Positions 31,001 through 38,116 of a stretch of 64,000 bases of DNA are shown here, piece after piece (within the stretch, counting starts at the first letter, position 1; every line of letters starts with the position of its first letter). This DNA is from Bacteroidia bacterium. Lineage in GTDB: Bacteria; Bacteroidota; Bacteroidia; Cytophagales; JAAEPT01. A program made the position numbers and the translations under genes. Under the pieces are notes generated by a model. It had not been told where the DNA came from and did no database searches. It was given only the letters and a program-made list of their open reading frames with translations. The DNA is taken from assembly GCA_030431525.1 (NCBI GenBank), contig JAUIJC010000017.1, positions 38,938 through 102,937 on the forward strand. Reading direction: 5' to 3'.

Positions 31001-31216
31001 GTCAATAACAGGAAGGTTATAGGTAAAGTCACCTGTAAAGGTGTTTACCATATCCGTCGTGGCAATCGGTTCAAAACTAGAAAATTCGGGCTGGTTCCTT
31101 CCCGAAGTCAAGGCATAGGCCACACTCGGAGCGAAAAATTCTACGCACAAATTCACCAAAACAAAAAGAGCTACTCCCTTAGGAAGTAATCCCTTTCTAA
31201 ACCAAGTCAATTTCAT
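25013..31216 (-). CDS. SpvB/TcB-like N-terminal RHS-shell protein
   Basis: A 2067-residue secreted protein with a signal peptide at ~15-36 (FVLVNLCVEFFAPSVAYA). Residues ~50-110 contain the hallmark VNTFTGDFTYNLPVIDIPG, GYALSLSYHSGASMEDEASW and VGFGWTLNPGAINR, typical of the N-terminal half of Bacteroidota RHS/YD-repeat proteins and similar in kind to SpvB/TcB shells. A jelly-roll, carbohydrate-binding-like domain (~1865-2010, ending LYIDDLRMQP) precedes a final YD unit (FGTFYQYDAQGNLVRKVVETIEGRQ). There is no RHS core or toxin tip, so this chain needs the downstream proteins to close a shell. Downstream, the LolA-like, 1410-aa and giant genes follow in one operon. Confidence 0.85.
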   Translation of the reverse strand: MKLTWFRKGLLPKGVALFVLVNLCVEFFAPSVAYALTSGRNQPEFSSFEPIATTDMVNTFTGDFTYNLPVIDIPGAEGGGYALSLSYHSGASMEDEASWVGFGWTLNPGAINRSLQNMPDDYKNAKVIRYNQGKPNWTASVNASLGIETFGYDAGSLGRTISFNNYKGFSVENNIGLTSPEAFKALGLSDEVGIKFENGQLKLSVDWNPLQAIAEKLLAKASKATTEMTSKTYSLGRLGPVQFQFHASRAFNLNATMGAVFESVASDFGFSPRNEVRKATGTFPYHALGVNWTKNTEINPNIPVGFELGFNGRFSGRAGVPRLGYNAYGYMNNRSGAELDVEEANECKLDDIDVIDHFRSQFAPNYFISDFHVEKDNGYQRRDHFIGIPFSDPDLFMTSGEGLGGAFRLFHNKAGHYYDNRIHNSMMIRQIGGELMVGANIGVGLDIGLGYNVSCVRDWDKKGNTRDEAVQWDPNNDPFFRFNSDLGGNVSFSSSTGVSSATLEKETPIPGFKSFSPEIAEDIYFGINEPEQGDDVELGRSGYIAYHLNSEIDSDTKIAQSAYNKDLFSMEQTQKMRTTLPDGIGEMAVTTEEGTQYVYGLPTYAKSDLDLSVGINSTGSIVDNFTAYQNVPFLNIPDGVIADIPNNIAGENLSTFVGAGEEPLAGVIPNYVQNKVVSDGKLFYCNGEKKITPYATNYLITQILTKDYVDLSNDGPSEDDFGGWTNFRYSKVSGEDAEIGSFMNALDAISNGNLSIPTEVDNWYNYRTPYNGLRYSKNSIADTEDDLGSFSKGKKEQYYLKEIETKTHIAYFVTNFTLPTDFEHFKDYVLNGDSPEGILGGVHLIGSQEFRKDAFGAHGTGLTNIQNPFDNVLSEAHSNTPSKPVNIFSSARRLEKIVLFSKSDLTKPIKTVRFDYSYSLAKGTPNNIHTQGLNGLFPANYNTSGRLTLNRVWFEYNGESEVRTSPYDFQYAYKEQVPGSSNDPYTIVSNLYPGIQDYQNIPELLQNPNYNAAAVDIWGNLEYRGPQRRDSLNPWLWQGDISTVSTSSTDPAQFDPGAWQLKQIVLPSGGEIHVQYEQKDYRYVQDRKAMGMVSLIAHTDGDKGSSGNQDDYTNNRYYLNLNDMGVSAPSQELVDWFRNYFIEGERKVYFKFLYALTDSLPSFDNCHSEFITGYCDVADIQWDQDGIGTDGIYFQLGQVDTDPKAKVTSLVDPPVVPRYYCYDYVLTSRQGFLDNTTCTPPHPNEVDALDRMFYHDVPWVTFPVKSQKDKIKDMLIELGENEFIDYSAPNIESVCLTADPTLSYLKVPLPKAKRGGGVRVKRLMVYDQGLDTGTPQLFGSEYLYETSDGLSSGVATNEPATGREESALTEFIPRLKQSFISKAIHGRDKDLLEGPVGSTVLAPPSVGHSRVVVRDLHKGVTNRGFQVVEYHTAKEFPYDKYYNSDDVQGKGVEWSTLGSLNPFENDFKANPHRGRDRLAIPIGPFSYAIDKEYATQGFRFIRNDMHGKVKSQSIYAGKYQTDQEKAINGTKSVLTASTEFDYYNTGEKIPVLSWDTQANDLKWEMDLPGKEMEITQEAKSLFEMTVDANLEIDLSISLMIWPPIFVTLAPSLGYLEEEMAVHRTSKVVSYPAILKSQRTYRDGAWAETNYIGFDKFTGTPVLTQEFDSYHGQFLNGKTHDGSVYSLNIPASWVYEGMGQKALATTPEHAVNRLREVAGVIKTYGAGGNPIASSNWKERVTAASAQTFEKNWDYSRVQEEYGATPYLSSLQKKWHRKARYIYNIPVTSGNDGGKVTNAGIFQDFQVFDWTTAASNPNWDLADMVTLYSPNGEPLEEKNIAGIYSAVRFSPNFDYQLPAILASNATYESIYFEDFETDVHLPSGLNTKPAHSGRGSLNFSQQQTNGTGALISNVKLDQALVNRGAVLKFWVAPKETVDLGETLMEVSVGGKSYLLEKIAQVGEWTLVKGTIKDWGGATVGDQVTIFATFDPTVAADLYIDDLRMQPKAAQGICYVFDYKSLRLLTQFDDQHFGTFYQYDAQGNLVRKVVETIEGRQTVVEKHTNMATRP

Positions 31217-31228
31217 CTCACAAAATCA

Positions 31229-31861
31229 TTAAAACCAAAAAGCTGGCATTGACTCTAAATCCTCTCGATTAAATCTAAAATGAATGATTCCTGTACCGAA
31301 GATTTCATCATTCAGCACTAAATCCAGTTCCTTCCCCCTTTTCCAAAGCTTGTCAGCCTGAGCACCTGAAAAAACAACAAACACTGCACGCTTATCAGTA
31401 GCTCCATAAACATTTTCCAGAGAAGTCAACTTAGGATAAACATCACCTTCATCGGTATTGAGAAAGACCATTTCATCAAAACCAAAATTCATCCGATGCA
31501 TCCGTTGGGTGTATTCCGGTTTTGATGAAATGCCATCAAACATGATATCCCTGCCGGTAGGCACAACATGGCTGAATGTTAGTAAGAAAGTAAGGCTGTT
31601 CTTATATGTCCCCTTCAAACTGTCTAGCAACGCTAAATCCGTTGCCTTAGAACCCGCCTCGCGTATAGCCAAATACTCTGGAGCCAAGTATTTGACCTCA
31701 AAAGCCAAATTCCCCACCTTCTTCTCTCTCACCATACCTGACTCTTCCTGATTTAGCCAAGCGTAATACTCCTGAACAGAAGAAAATTTTTTCTGGCATC
31801 CAGATAAAAAGCCCAATAGAAACAAGAAGAATATCCAGTGTTTACTCTTCATAAGCTTCAT
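31229..31861 (-). CDS. Lipoprotein of the RHS operon
   Basis: A 210-residue lipoprotein whose signal peptide ends in the lipobox FLSGC (Cys about 22). The mature part begins with QKKFSSVQEYYAWLNQEESG and continues as a mixed alpha/beta domain ending in PAFWF. I do not recognise a family. The gene overlaps the 3' end of the Skp-like gene by about 20 nt (11 nt if the second ATG at 31852 is used) and stops 12 bp before the 2067-aa RHS gene. It is therefore co-transcribed and probably acts at the membrane with the RHS proteins. Confidence 0.75.
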   Translation of the reverse strand: MKLMKSKHWIFFLFLLGFLSGCQKKFSSVQEYYAWLNQEESGMVREKKVGNLAFEVKYLAPEYLAIREAGSKATDLALLDSLKGTYKNSLTFLLTFSHVVPTGRDIMFDGISSKPEYTQRMHRMNFGFDEMVFLNTDEGDVYPKLTSLENVYGATDKRAVFVVFSGAQADKLWKRGKELDLVLNDEIFGTGIIHFRFNREDLESMPAFWF

Positions 31862-32387
31862 TCAAGGCTTTTAACACCTCATCAGTAATATCCAGTGCAC
31901 CATCAGCATAAAGGATATTTCCATCGGCAACCGTCCCCCAAACTACATCATACCCCTGATCCTCAGCATATTGCTTCACAAAAGCATTAAGTTGAGTGAC
32001 AACCCCATTTGTCAACTTCCCTTCCTCCTCCATAGCAGTTGCCTTCATCTGCTCGGCCTGCTTTTTTAGGTGTACTTCCTTCTTCTGAATCAATAACCTC
32101 CTTTCCTTCTGATCCTCTTCGGACAAGGTTGGAGCCTCCTTGTCATACAATTCCATTTCAGCTTGAAAATCAGCTGTCAAAAGCTCAATTTCTTCAGACC
32201 AACCAGCAACCTTCTTCTGATAGAGTTCCTGAGCTTCCTTCATCCCCAAATAGCCCTCAAACAGAGTCTTAGTTCGGATAACGGCAATCTTCTTCTCACC
32301 CCTGCCTTGAATCCATTGAAAACCAACCACTCCACATAACATCAACAACACTCCTAAAAAGAAGATATTTACTAACCTCTGATTCAC
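31842..32387 (-). CDS. Skp/OmpH-family periplasmic chaperone
   Basis: A 181-residue protein with an N-terminal membrane or signal segment (VNIFFLGVLLMLCGVVGFQW). It then has the OmpH/Skp pattern: KIAVIRTKTLFEGYLGMKEAQELYQKKV, a long charged coiled coil (~60-130) and a closing TVADGNILYADGALDITDEVLKALNEAYE. Skp holds unfolded outer-membrane and secreted beta-rich proteins in the periplasm. The signal may be uncleaved, leaving an anchored form. Having a Skp-like gene inside an RHS operon suggests a dedicated chaperone for the giant cargo rather than a housekeeping copy. Confidence 0.85.
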   Translation of the reverse strand: MNQRLVNIFFLGVLLMLCGVVGFQWIQGRGEKKIAVIRTKTLFEGYLGMKEAQELYQKKVAGWSEEIELLTADFQAEMELYDKEAPTLSEEDQKERRLLIQKKEVHLKKQAEQMKATAMEEEGKLTNGVVTQLNAFVKQYAEDQGYDVVWGTVADGNILYADGALDITDEVLKALNEAYEE

Positions 32388-32411
32388 AACAACTAAAGAT
32401 TACTTCAACAA

Positions 32412-33539
32412 TTATTTGTATAAAAACACCCCTTTCAACTTTTGGGACTGTCCGTTAACATCCTCCACGGTTAGCTCAAAAACATAGGTTGTCCCTGCAA
32501 TCGCGCCTACACCATCCCACACCAAAGTGGAAGGACTCTGAACAGAATACACCTCTGAATTGTCAGAAGCCTGTAAAACCCTTAAACCCTGCACTTGAAC
32601 CCCCGTTAATCCTGAAAACTCTAACTGGTTCATCTGCGATGAGTCAAAGAGACTTCCTTGAATCAAATTGACGCCAACCTTATTTTTTGAAAATTCTTTC
32701 TTTAATGGAGAATTATAGAAAGCGATCCCTCCATCATACACCTGAAACAGGTCTGAATCCAATGGCAAAAAACCTGAACCCAAATCCATTTGCACTGTAG
32801 AACTATCAATCACCCACTGGTCATCATATTGAAAGCGAATTTTCACCTCTCCACTTTCTCCCAACTCCACCAACACTTCGTGTGACTCTCCTCCATCAGG
32901 CCTAATAGGTTTCCATATAACCGTTTCACCATTATTACCAACCCCGCTCATCAGTTCTCCCATCATGACCCCGCTTTCCAAATCCTTCACTTGGAAGCTA
33001 TCAGCATTCACATGGCGTGTAACCAATTCCAGCGTAGCATAATCATCCCAAGAATAAGCTCCTCCAACCTCAAAAACAGAAGTTTCACAGACTTCAAAAA
33101 CGGGGGCATTAGCCAAAGGACCTGTTAGAAGCACCTCTACCGTACCCACCACAAAAAAATCACCTCGCCCCAACAACAAACTGCCTGCCTCTTGAAGAAC
33201 CCCCATAGGGCCTATCAACACATTAACATCCAGACTTTCGGCGGTATGATTCACATGACACGTCCCTCCACCTTGCACTAAGGAGCCCTCATACCCATTA
33301 ACCATCAATACGCCATTCACGACCACTTCAGCATCCATGATACAAGAATGACTGGTATAAGCTCCATCAAATACAGCCCTATCATGGAATCCTGGCACAC
33401 GACCTTCCAACCAATTTTTTGGTTCATGCCAAGAGTCATTGGCCAATCCCCCTACCCAATGCACTGGAGCAGCAGAAACAGTCAAACTCAAGCATGTCCA
33501 CACTAAAAATGCGAAACCACTTAATATTGCAGACCTCAT
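32412..33539 (-). CDS. Secreted beta-rich protein of the RHS operon
   Basis: A 375-residue secreted protein with a signal peptide (ending LTVSAAP). The N-terminus has HWVGGLANDSWHEPKNWLEG followed by RVPGFHDRAVFDG. This 'W..G....W....NW..G..P...D.a.F' signature introduces beta-helix/solenoid regions in autotransporter-like and Bacteroidota surface proteins. Repeated short strands with GVLMVNGYEG and GVLQEAGSLLLG support a beta-solenoid. The C-terminus (TTYVFELTVEDVNGQSQKLKGVFLYK) looks like a small Ig-like domain. There is no T9SS tail. It is the second gene of the operon, 17 bp after the first gene and 24 bp before the Skp-like gene. Confidence 0.7.
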   Translation of the reverse strand: MRSAILSGFAFLVWTCLSLTVSAAPVHWVGGLANDSWHEPKNWLEGRVPGFHDRAVFDGAYTSHSCIMDAEVVVNGVLMVNGYEGSLVQGGGTCHVNHTAESLDVNVLIGPMGVLQEAGSLLLGRGDFFVVGTVEVLLTGPLANAPVFEVCETSVFEVGGAYSWDDYATLELVTRHVNADSFQVKDLESGVMMGELMSGVGNNGETVIWKPIRPDGGESHEVLVELGESGEVKIRFQYDDQWVIDSSTVQMDLGSGFLPLDSDLFQVYDGGIAFYNSPLKKEFSKNKVGVNLIQGSLFDSSQMNQLEFSGLTGVQVQGLRVLQASDNSEVYSVQSPSTLVWDGVGAIAGTTYVFELTVEDVNGQSQKLKGVFLYK

Positions 33540-33556
33540 GTTTACACCTAAAAAAT

Positions 33557-34459
33557 TTAGTCGTCTAATGCTTCAAGCTTTTCTCTCAAATCAGCATTCT
33601 GCTGCTTTAGAGCTTCAATTTCTTTCTGCTGACGAATTAGGTGCAAGGTGATTTCCTCCACTTTCTCTAATAGAACAGCGTTCATTACACCAACATCAAC
33701 ACCTTCTGAAGCCACTTGTCCAGCTGAAGGCACACCAGGCAAATGCTTTTCGTCCTCCAAATAAGCTTCAACCTCCTCAAGAGACATGAGTTGATAGGAT
33801 TCTTCAAAAACATAATCAGGCCACTGACCTGCTGGATCTATCCTCATACCCTTGGCCGCAACCTTTCCACCAACAATTAGTTTGTATGATGTATCAGAGC
33901 TAGTAAATGGCTCATAGAGACTAAGCTCCAATCGGTCTTCCACCACTACATGACCAGCAGCCAACACCTCATTTGTCACAGCAATTGTATCAACACCAGA
34001 CTTTGGAGCCAATGTCACATTGTTTTTTTCCCAAAGAGTAGAAGTAGATGTGGTTCCTGTCGGGTTGGAAACAGAACCAACGAAGTTATGACTGTGGTAA
34101 GCCACATAATTATCAAAAGTGCCACTCAAGTTTGAGCCACTTCCTTGAAGCCCTACTCGCAAGGAACCTCCACCGGCAATAGAGCGTGAATTCTCATTAC
34201 TTGCAAAAACTCTCCATAATCCTTGAGCCTCATCTACTAACTCAGCCGAAGCTCCCCACTCAGGTGTAAAACTACCCTCTTGCACAACTACAAAAACTTC
34301 CCAATCACTTATATCATTCTGAGGAAGAATATCGATGTATGCAGAATATCCAGTAGACCAACCAGTGGTAACAACTACACTAACTTCCTGCGAAAAGACA
34401 ATTCTTGAAAAAGCAATTAACAACAGAGTTAATGAAGCCCTGACAAAAACTTTACCCAT
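33557..34459 (-). CDS. CBM2-like domain plus tail-fibre-type C-terminus; first gene of the RHS operon
   Basis: About 300 residues from the ATG at 34459 (in-frame ATGs also at 34471 and 34525), chosen because it gives a signal peptide ending in RIVFSQ. The N-terminal domain (WSTGYSAYIDILPQNDISDWEVFV, then RSIAGGGSLRVGLQGSGSN) resembles the family-2 cellulose-binding fold. The C-terminus contains QWPDYVFEESYQLMSLEEVE, KHLPGVPSAGQV and MNAVLLEKVEEITLHLI, then a coiled coil to the end. This module is common at the end of Bacteroidota tail-fibre-like and surface proteins. No gene lies within ~400 bp upstream, so the operon promoter should be just right of 34459. The CBM2 call is moderate; the C-terminal module is clear. 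Confidence 0.75.
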   Translation of the reverse strand: MGKVFVRASLTLLLIAFSRIVFSQEVSVVVTTGWSTGYSAYIDILPQNDISDWEVFVVVQEGSFTPEWGASAELVDEAQGLWRVFASNENSRSIAGGGSLRVGLQGSGSNLSGTFDNYVAYHSHNFVGSVSNPTGTTSTSTLWEKNNVTLAPKSGVDTIAVTNEVLAAGHVVVEDRLELSLYEPFTSSDTSYKLIVGGKVAAKGMRIDPAGQWPDYVFEESYQLMSLEEVEAYLEDEKHLPGVPSAGQVASEGVDVGVMNAVLLEKVEEITLHLIRQQKEIEALKQQNADLREKLEALDD

Positions 34460-34781
34460 GACAAAAAACATTACTTTAAAAACCAAGAGTAATATTAGGC
34501 CCTTAAAAAGATAATTACAAGCCACTCCTCACCAAAAAACATCTCTTTTAAACCACTAATCATAACAACAGCTCCTTTCACAAGCTACTAAATAGACGTA
34601 AGAGGATATTTTGTTAAAAATTTGGCTTGAAACTACAGGAGACAGAATCTATCCAGATTTAAAAAAATATTCAATTTTCAACCCACTACACTTTAGAAAG
34701 AGTAAAAACCTAACCCACTTGTAACTTCAATTATAAGAGGAGTTTAATCTCTCGAGCTACATTATTCTAGACTACCCCTTC
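34460..34781. other. Gene-free AT-rich region upstream of the RHS operon
   Basis: This AT-rich stretch precedes the nine-gene operon and must hold its promoter. I looked for the Bacteroidota -7 motif TAnnTTTG on the minus strand. Only a one-mismatch candidate (TACTCTTG, 34485-34492) was found, without a convincing -33 partner. No ORF with coding character is seen. Confidence 0.4.
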
Positions 34782-34817
34782 AAATAAAAAGAGCACTGAG
34801 GTTTTCTCAGCACTCTT
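34782..34817 (-). terminator. Terminator of the PliI-like lipoprotein gene
   Basis: On the minus strand, a 12-bp stem AAGAGTGCTGAG/CTCAGTGCTCTT (two G-U pairs) with an AAAAC loop runs into TTTTTATTTG. It lies about 50 bp past the stop codon at 34866. Confidence 0.85.
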
Positions 34818-34865
34818 CCAATCAATTGTTTCAATTCCTTATCAAGGTTGCCTCCTTAAGAACCG

Positions 34866-35465
34866 TTAATCCAACTCAACCGTATCCGCAGGAATCGCCT
34901 TCAGGATATAACCTCCCTCTCCTTGCAACAGCCTGTAGGTGTAAATCTTCTCTTTGCCGTTAGCCGAGAAAGTCCGATACAGCCTGTCGTTTTCCACCCG
35001 TAAGTCATCGGTGTTCACCTGTCGGGGTTCTTTGGCGTCATCCACGTGAATTATGGACATGCTTTTACCACGATTGGAACCGAACCCCATCAGATTGAGA
35101 TTCCCCGAATCATCCGTTGGTGAAACCACCAAATAGAACTCTTGATGGCCATCGCCGTTCACGTCCAGCATCAAGCTATTCACCACCTGACCTTCTACCT
35201 GCATGGAGTCCTTATACTCGTTTTCCATCCCAACGGTGAACACAAGCAGGTCGGTCATCTCACCGTTTTTTGCTTGGATGTGAAACGAATACCCCTCGCC
35301 TTCGTGAATGTGGGTGAAGTCATTCCCTTGCAATTTCGGCATGGTATCCAGCGGATTTCTCAATGAATCCGCGGTATTGACCTGTTTTTCACCTTCAGCT
35401 CCTCCGCAACTCCACAAAAGGGCGGATACAAGGACGAAGAGGAAACTGCTATTAATGAGCTTCAT
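34866..35465 (-). CDS. PliI-like lysozyme-inhibitor-type lipoprotein
   Basis: A 199-residue lipoprotein with lipobox LLWSC (Cys about 20). The mature domain has GYSFHIQAKNGEMTDLLVFTVGM, VVNSLMLDVNGDGHQEFYLVV and GFGSNRGKSMSIIHV. These fit the pattern of PliI-type (invertebrate-type lysozyme inhibitor) domains, in which a DLNgDG.PE strand-turn and a GKS turn are conserved. Such proteins protect the envelope against host or competitor lysozymes. The call is from recalled motifs, and the protein could instead be a related lipoprotein of unknown function. It is monocistronic with its own terminator. Confidence 0.6.
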   Translation of the reverse strand: MKLINSSFLFVLVSALLWSCGGAEGEKQVNTADSLRNPLDTMPKLQGNDFTHIHEGEGYSFHIQAKNGEMTDLLVFTVGMENEYKDSMQVEGQVVNSLMLDVNGDGHQEFYLVVSPTDDSGNLNLMGFGSNRGKSMSIIHVDDAKEPRQVNTDDLRVENDRLYRTFSANGKEKIYTYRLLQGEGGYILKAIPADTVELD

Positions 35466-35510
35466 AACAGATTTGAATAACTTTTCACATGCCCCATTTC
35501 CTAATCAGAA

Positions 35511-35710
35511 CAACCGCAAGAAATAATTTAATTCTATGATGTTCTGTGCTCTCGTAGCGACGCTTTGAAAGCGTCGAAACTAATTTGCCAAAGGCAAATT
35601 ACAAGCACTTCATCTGTAAAGACGCTTTTGGGGACTGCAATCCAGCTTCGCTGTCTTGGTCTCGACGCTTTCAAAGCGTCGCTACGCAGTATGCATTTTT
35701 CTTGCGGTTG
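35511..35710. repeat. 200-bp MITE-like element with nested inverted repeats
   Basis: The outer ends CAACCGCAAGAAA and TTTCTTGCGGTTG are 13-bp inverted repeats. Inside, a perfect 24-bp inverted repeat (CGTAGCGACGCTTTGAAAGC... and its complement) occupies 35553-35576 and 35663-35686. Each arm is itself palindromic. A further palindrome, AATTTGCC-AAA-GGCAAATT, is at 35582-35600. It lies between convergently spaced minus-strand genes and has no real ORF. Confidence 0.7.
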
Positions 35711-35719
35711 CCCCATTTC

Positions 35720-38116
35720 TTATGATGAAGGCTGAACTTGGAAGGAGACTTTCTTGATTTTCCCATTAAAGGGGAAAGCTCCCTTTTTGGCGTAATCTGG
35801 GCTCACCGGAGTATTGGAATCCCGTCCGACCTCGAATGGCTCCAAGCCATGGCGGAAGAACGAGCGCTCCAACTTGCCTTCTCCGGCCTGCTCTCCATTC
35901 ACGAAAATTTTCAAGGTTCCCGCTCCTTCGGCACTGCCATCAGGGGTGAACTCAGTTCTGATTTCGGCCTCGCCTTCCTTCAGTTTGACGTTGGTTGGGA
36001 TTGTCACATCTGCGATCTCAAAAGCGGTATATCGGAAATGGGGCTTGCCGTTCATGACATAGAGCGACCAACCTGCCGAGAAGGAACCTGCACAGGTAAT
36101 TACCCCTTCAGCACCGCCTTTTGGCACTTCTACTTTGGCCGTGATGGTATTGGCCCTTGGGAAGAGCTGAGGTCCCACAGCCTCGGGCAAAAGGATATTC
36201 TTCCCAAAGTAGGTCCACGACGTTGGCGGGGCGCTCGTGTTCCGGAGCTTTGGATCCATCCGTTCAGCCATTCGTCCATCAAGTGGAAGCACATTATATT
36301 TCTTGGCCTCCTCCTCAAACTTCTTCTTCAGCTCCTCCAGTTTTTTGGATTCCTTGGAGGCAAGGTCATTGGCTTCACTAAAGTCCTCATCGATGTGATA
36401 AAGCTCCCAAGGCACGTCCAGCATATCGCCACTTTTTCCACCAGTTTGCCAAGGAACACCAAAGCGCGCACAGGCCAACCAACCATCATGGTAAATGCCT
36501 CGGTTACCTAACATTTCGAAATACTGGGTTTTGCGTTTGCCTTCGGCATCCTTATCCTCAAAGGCATAGGACATGCTCATGCCCTCAATCGGCTTCTGAT
36601 CAATGCCATTGACCACCTCGGGTTCAGGGATGTTACACGCTTCCAGAATCGTAGGCACCACGTCAATCACATGGTGAAACTGATCGCGCATTTCCCCTTT
36701 GGCCTGAATGCCTTTTTGCCAATGGATAATCATCGGGTTGCGGGTGCCTCCAAAATGGCTGGCCACCTGCTTGGTCCATTGGAAAGGCGCATCCATGGCC
36801 CAAGCCCAACCCACCGGCACATGGGGCTCACTTTCCGGATCCCCGATTTCATCCAAATGTTTCATGGTGCTCTCCAAGCCCAATTGAATGCCCAAGAGGC
36901 TTGCAATCTCACTGTAGGTACCTTCCAAACCGCCTTCCGCACTCGCTCCGTTATCACCCACAATGTAAATCACCAAGGTATTTTCCAGTTCACCGCTGGC
37001 TTCCAAAGCATCAATCATCCGCCCAACCTCGTGGTCCGTATGCGCCATGAAAGCACCGTAGTTTTCCATCAAACGACGATACACGACCTTGGCCTCATCA
37101 GGCAAGGAGTCCCAAGCAGGAATGTCCTTGGGCCTTGGGGTCAATTTTGTCCCTTCGGGGATGATGCCCATTTCAAGCTGTTTGGCATGGGTCATTTCAC
37201 GTTGCTTGTCCCAGCCATAATCAAACTTGCCTTTGTACTTGTCGCGCCATTCCTTGGGCGCATGGTGTGGGGCATGGACCGCGCCCGTGCTGTAATAGGC
37301 AAACCATGGTTTTTTGGGATCCACCGCCTTCACATTGTTGATCCACTGCAAAGTCTGGTCGGTCATGTCGGTGGTGAAGTGATAGCCTTCCTCCGGCGTT
37401 TTCGGCGCCGGAATCATGGTCGTATTCCGATAGAGCGTCGGATAATACTGGTGGGTTTCTCCTTGGTTAAAGCCGTAGAAAAAATCGAAACCCAATCCCG
37501 TTGGCCAACGGTCGAACGGACCAGCGGGGCTGATGTCTGGTTCTGGGGTATTATGCCATTTTCCGAACATGCCCGTGGCATACCCATTATCCCCCAAGAT
37601 TTCAGGAATAAGCGCCGTGCTCCGTGGAATAATCCCCGTATAGCCCGGATAGCCTGTGCCCATTTCAATAATCACCCCTGTTCCCACCGAATGGTGGTTC
37701 CTGCCCGCCAACAGCGAGGCGCGGGTTGGACTACAGAGGGCCGTGGTATGAAAACGGTTAAAGCTCAGCCCATTATCAGCCAGCTTTTGCATGTTTGGCG
37801 TTGGAACGGGCCCTCCAAAAGTGGAGCACATCCCAAAACCGACATCATCCAACAAAATCAATAATACATTCGGGGCATCCTTGGGCGCCTTTACAGGCTT
37901 AGGATAATCCGGTGTGGATTCCTTATAGGTCATCCCAATTTCACCGTTGAATTCTGGGTCTTTCTGGGGCAACCGCTTCCCTGCCTCTTTGTCAAGCTTA
38001 TCCGATGATTGAGCTGTAGTATCCGTTTTCCCCTGCTTTGCATGCTCCTGTTTCCCTCCACAGGATACGAACAAGGCCATCAAGAAAATGGTGAAATAAT
38101 GGTTCAGCGATTTCAT
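35720..38116 (-). CDS. Arylsulfatase lipoprotein
   Basis: About 798 residues. The ATG at 38116 gives MKSLNHYFTIFLMALFVSC, a lipoprotein signal. The sulfatase domain starts at NVLLILLDDVGFG (metal-binding Asp pair). The signature TALCSPTRASLLAGR carries the Cys (about residue 128) that an anaerobic or FGE-type enzyme converts to formylglycine. FGKWH and VGDNGASAEGG follow as further active-site segments. The C-terminal ~150 residues (SAGWSLYVMNGKPHFRY and later) form a jelly-roll/LamG-like extension typical of the long arylsulfatases of the AtsA type. It removes sulfate esters from aryl or polysaccharide substrates; the substrate is not evident. No maturase gene is in the window. Confidence 0.9.
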   Translation of the reverse strand: MKSLNHYFTIFLMALFVSCGGKQEHAKQGKTDTTAQSSDKLDKEAGKRLPQKDPEFNGEIGMTYKESTPDYPKPVKAPKDAPNVLLILLDDVGFGMCSTFGGPVPTPNMQKLADNGLSFNRFHTTALCSPTRASLLAGRNHHSVGTGVIIEMGTGYPGYTGIIPRSTALIPEILGDNGYATGMFGKWHNTPEPDISPAGPFDRWPTGLGFDFFYGFNQGETHQYYPTLYRNTTMIPAPKTPEEGYHFTTDMTDQTLQWINNVKAVDPKKPWFAYYSTGAVHAPHHAPKEWRDKYKGKFDYGWDKQREMTHAKQLEMGIIPEGTKLTPRPKDIPAWDSLPDEAKVVYRRLMENYGAFMAHTDHEVGRMIDALEASGELENTLVIYIVGDNGASAEGGLEGTYSEIASLLGIQLGLESTMKHLDEIGDPESEPHVPVGWAWAMDAPFQWTKQVASHFGGTRNPMIIHWQKGIQAKGEMRDQFHHVIDVVPTILEACNIPEPEVVNGIDQKPIEGMSMSYAFEDKDAEGKRKTQYFEMLGNRGIYHDGWLACARFGVPWQTGGKSGDMLDVPWELYHIDEDFSEANDLASKESKKLEELKKKFEEEAKKYNVLPLDGRMAERMDPKLRNTSAPPTSWTYFGKNILLPEAVGPQLFPRANTITAKVEVPKGGAEGVITCAGSFSAGWSLYVMNGKPHFRYTAFEIADVTIPTNVKLKEGEAEIRTEFTPDGSAEGAGTLKIFVNGEQAGEGKLERSFFRHGLEPFEVGRDSNTPVSPDYAKKGAFPFNGKIKKVSFQVQPSS

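Noticed and set aside
35534..35716. 60-codon minus-strand ORF
   Set aside because: It lies wholly inside the nested-palindrome element, and its residues derive from the repeat arms.
36671..37864. 397-codon plus-strand ORF opposite the arylsulfatase gene
   Set aside because: It is a shadow of the sulfatase reading frame, with no domain pattern.
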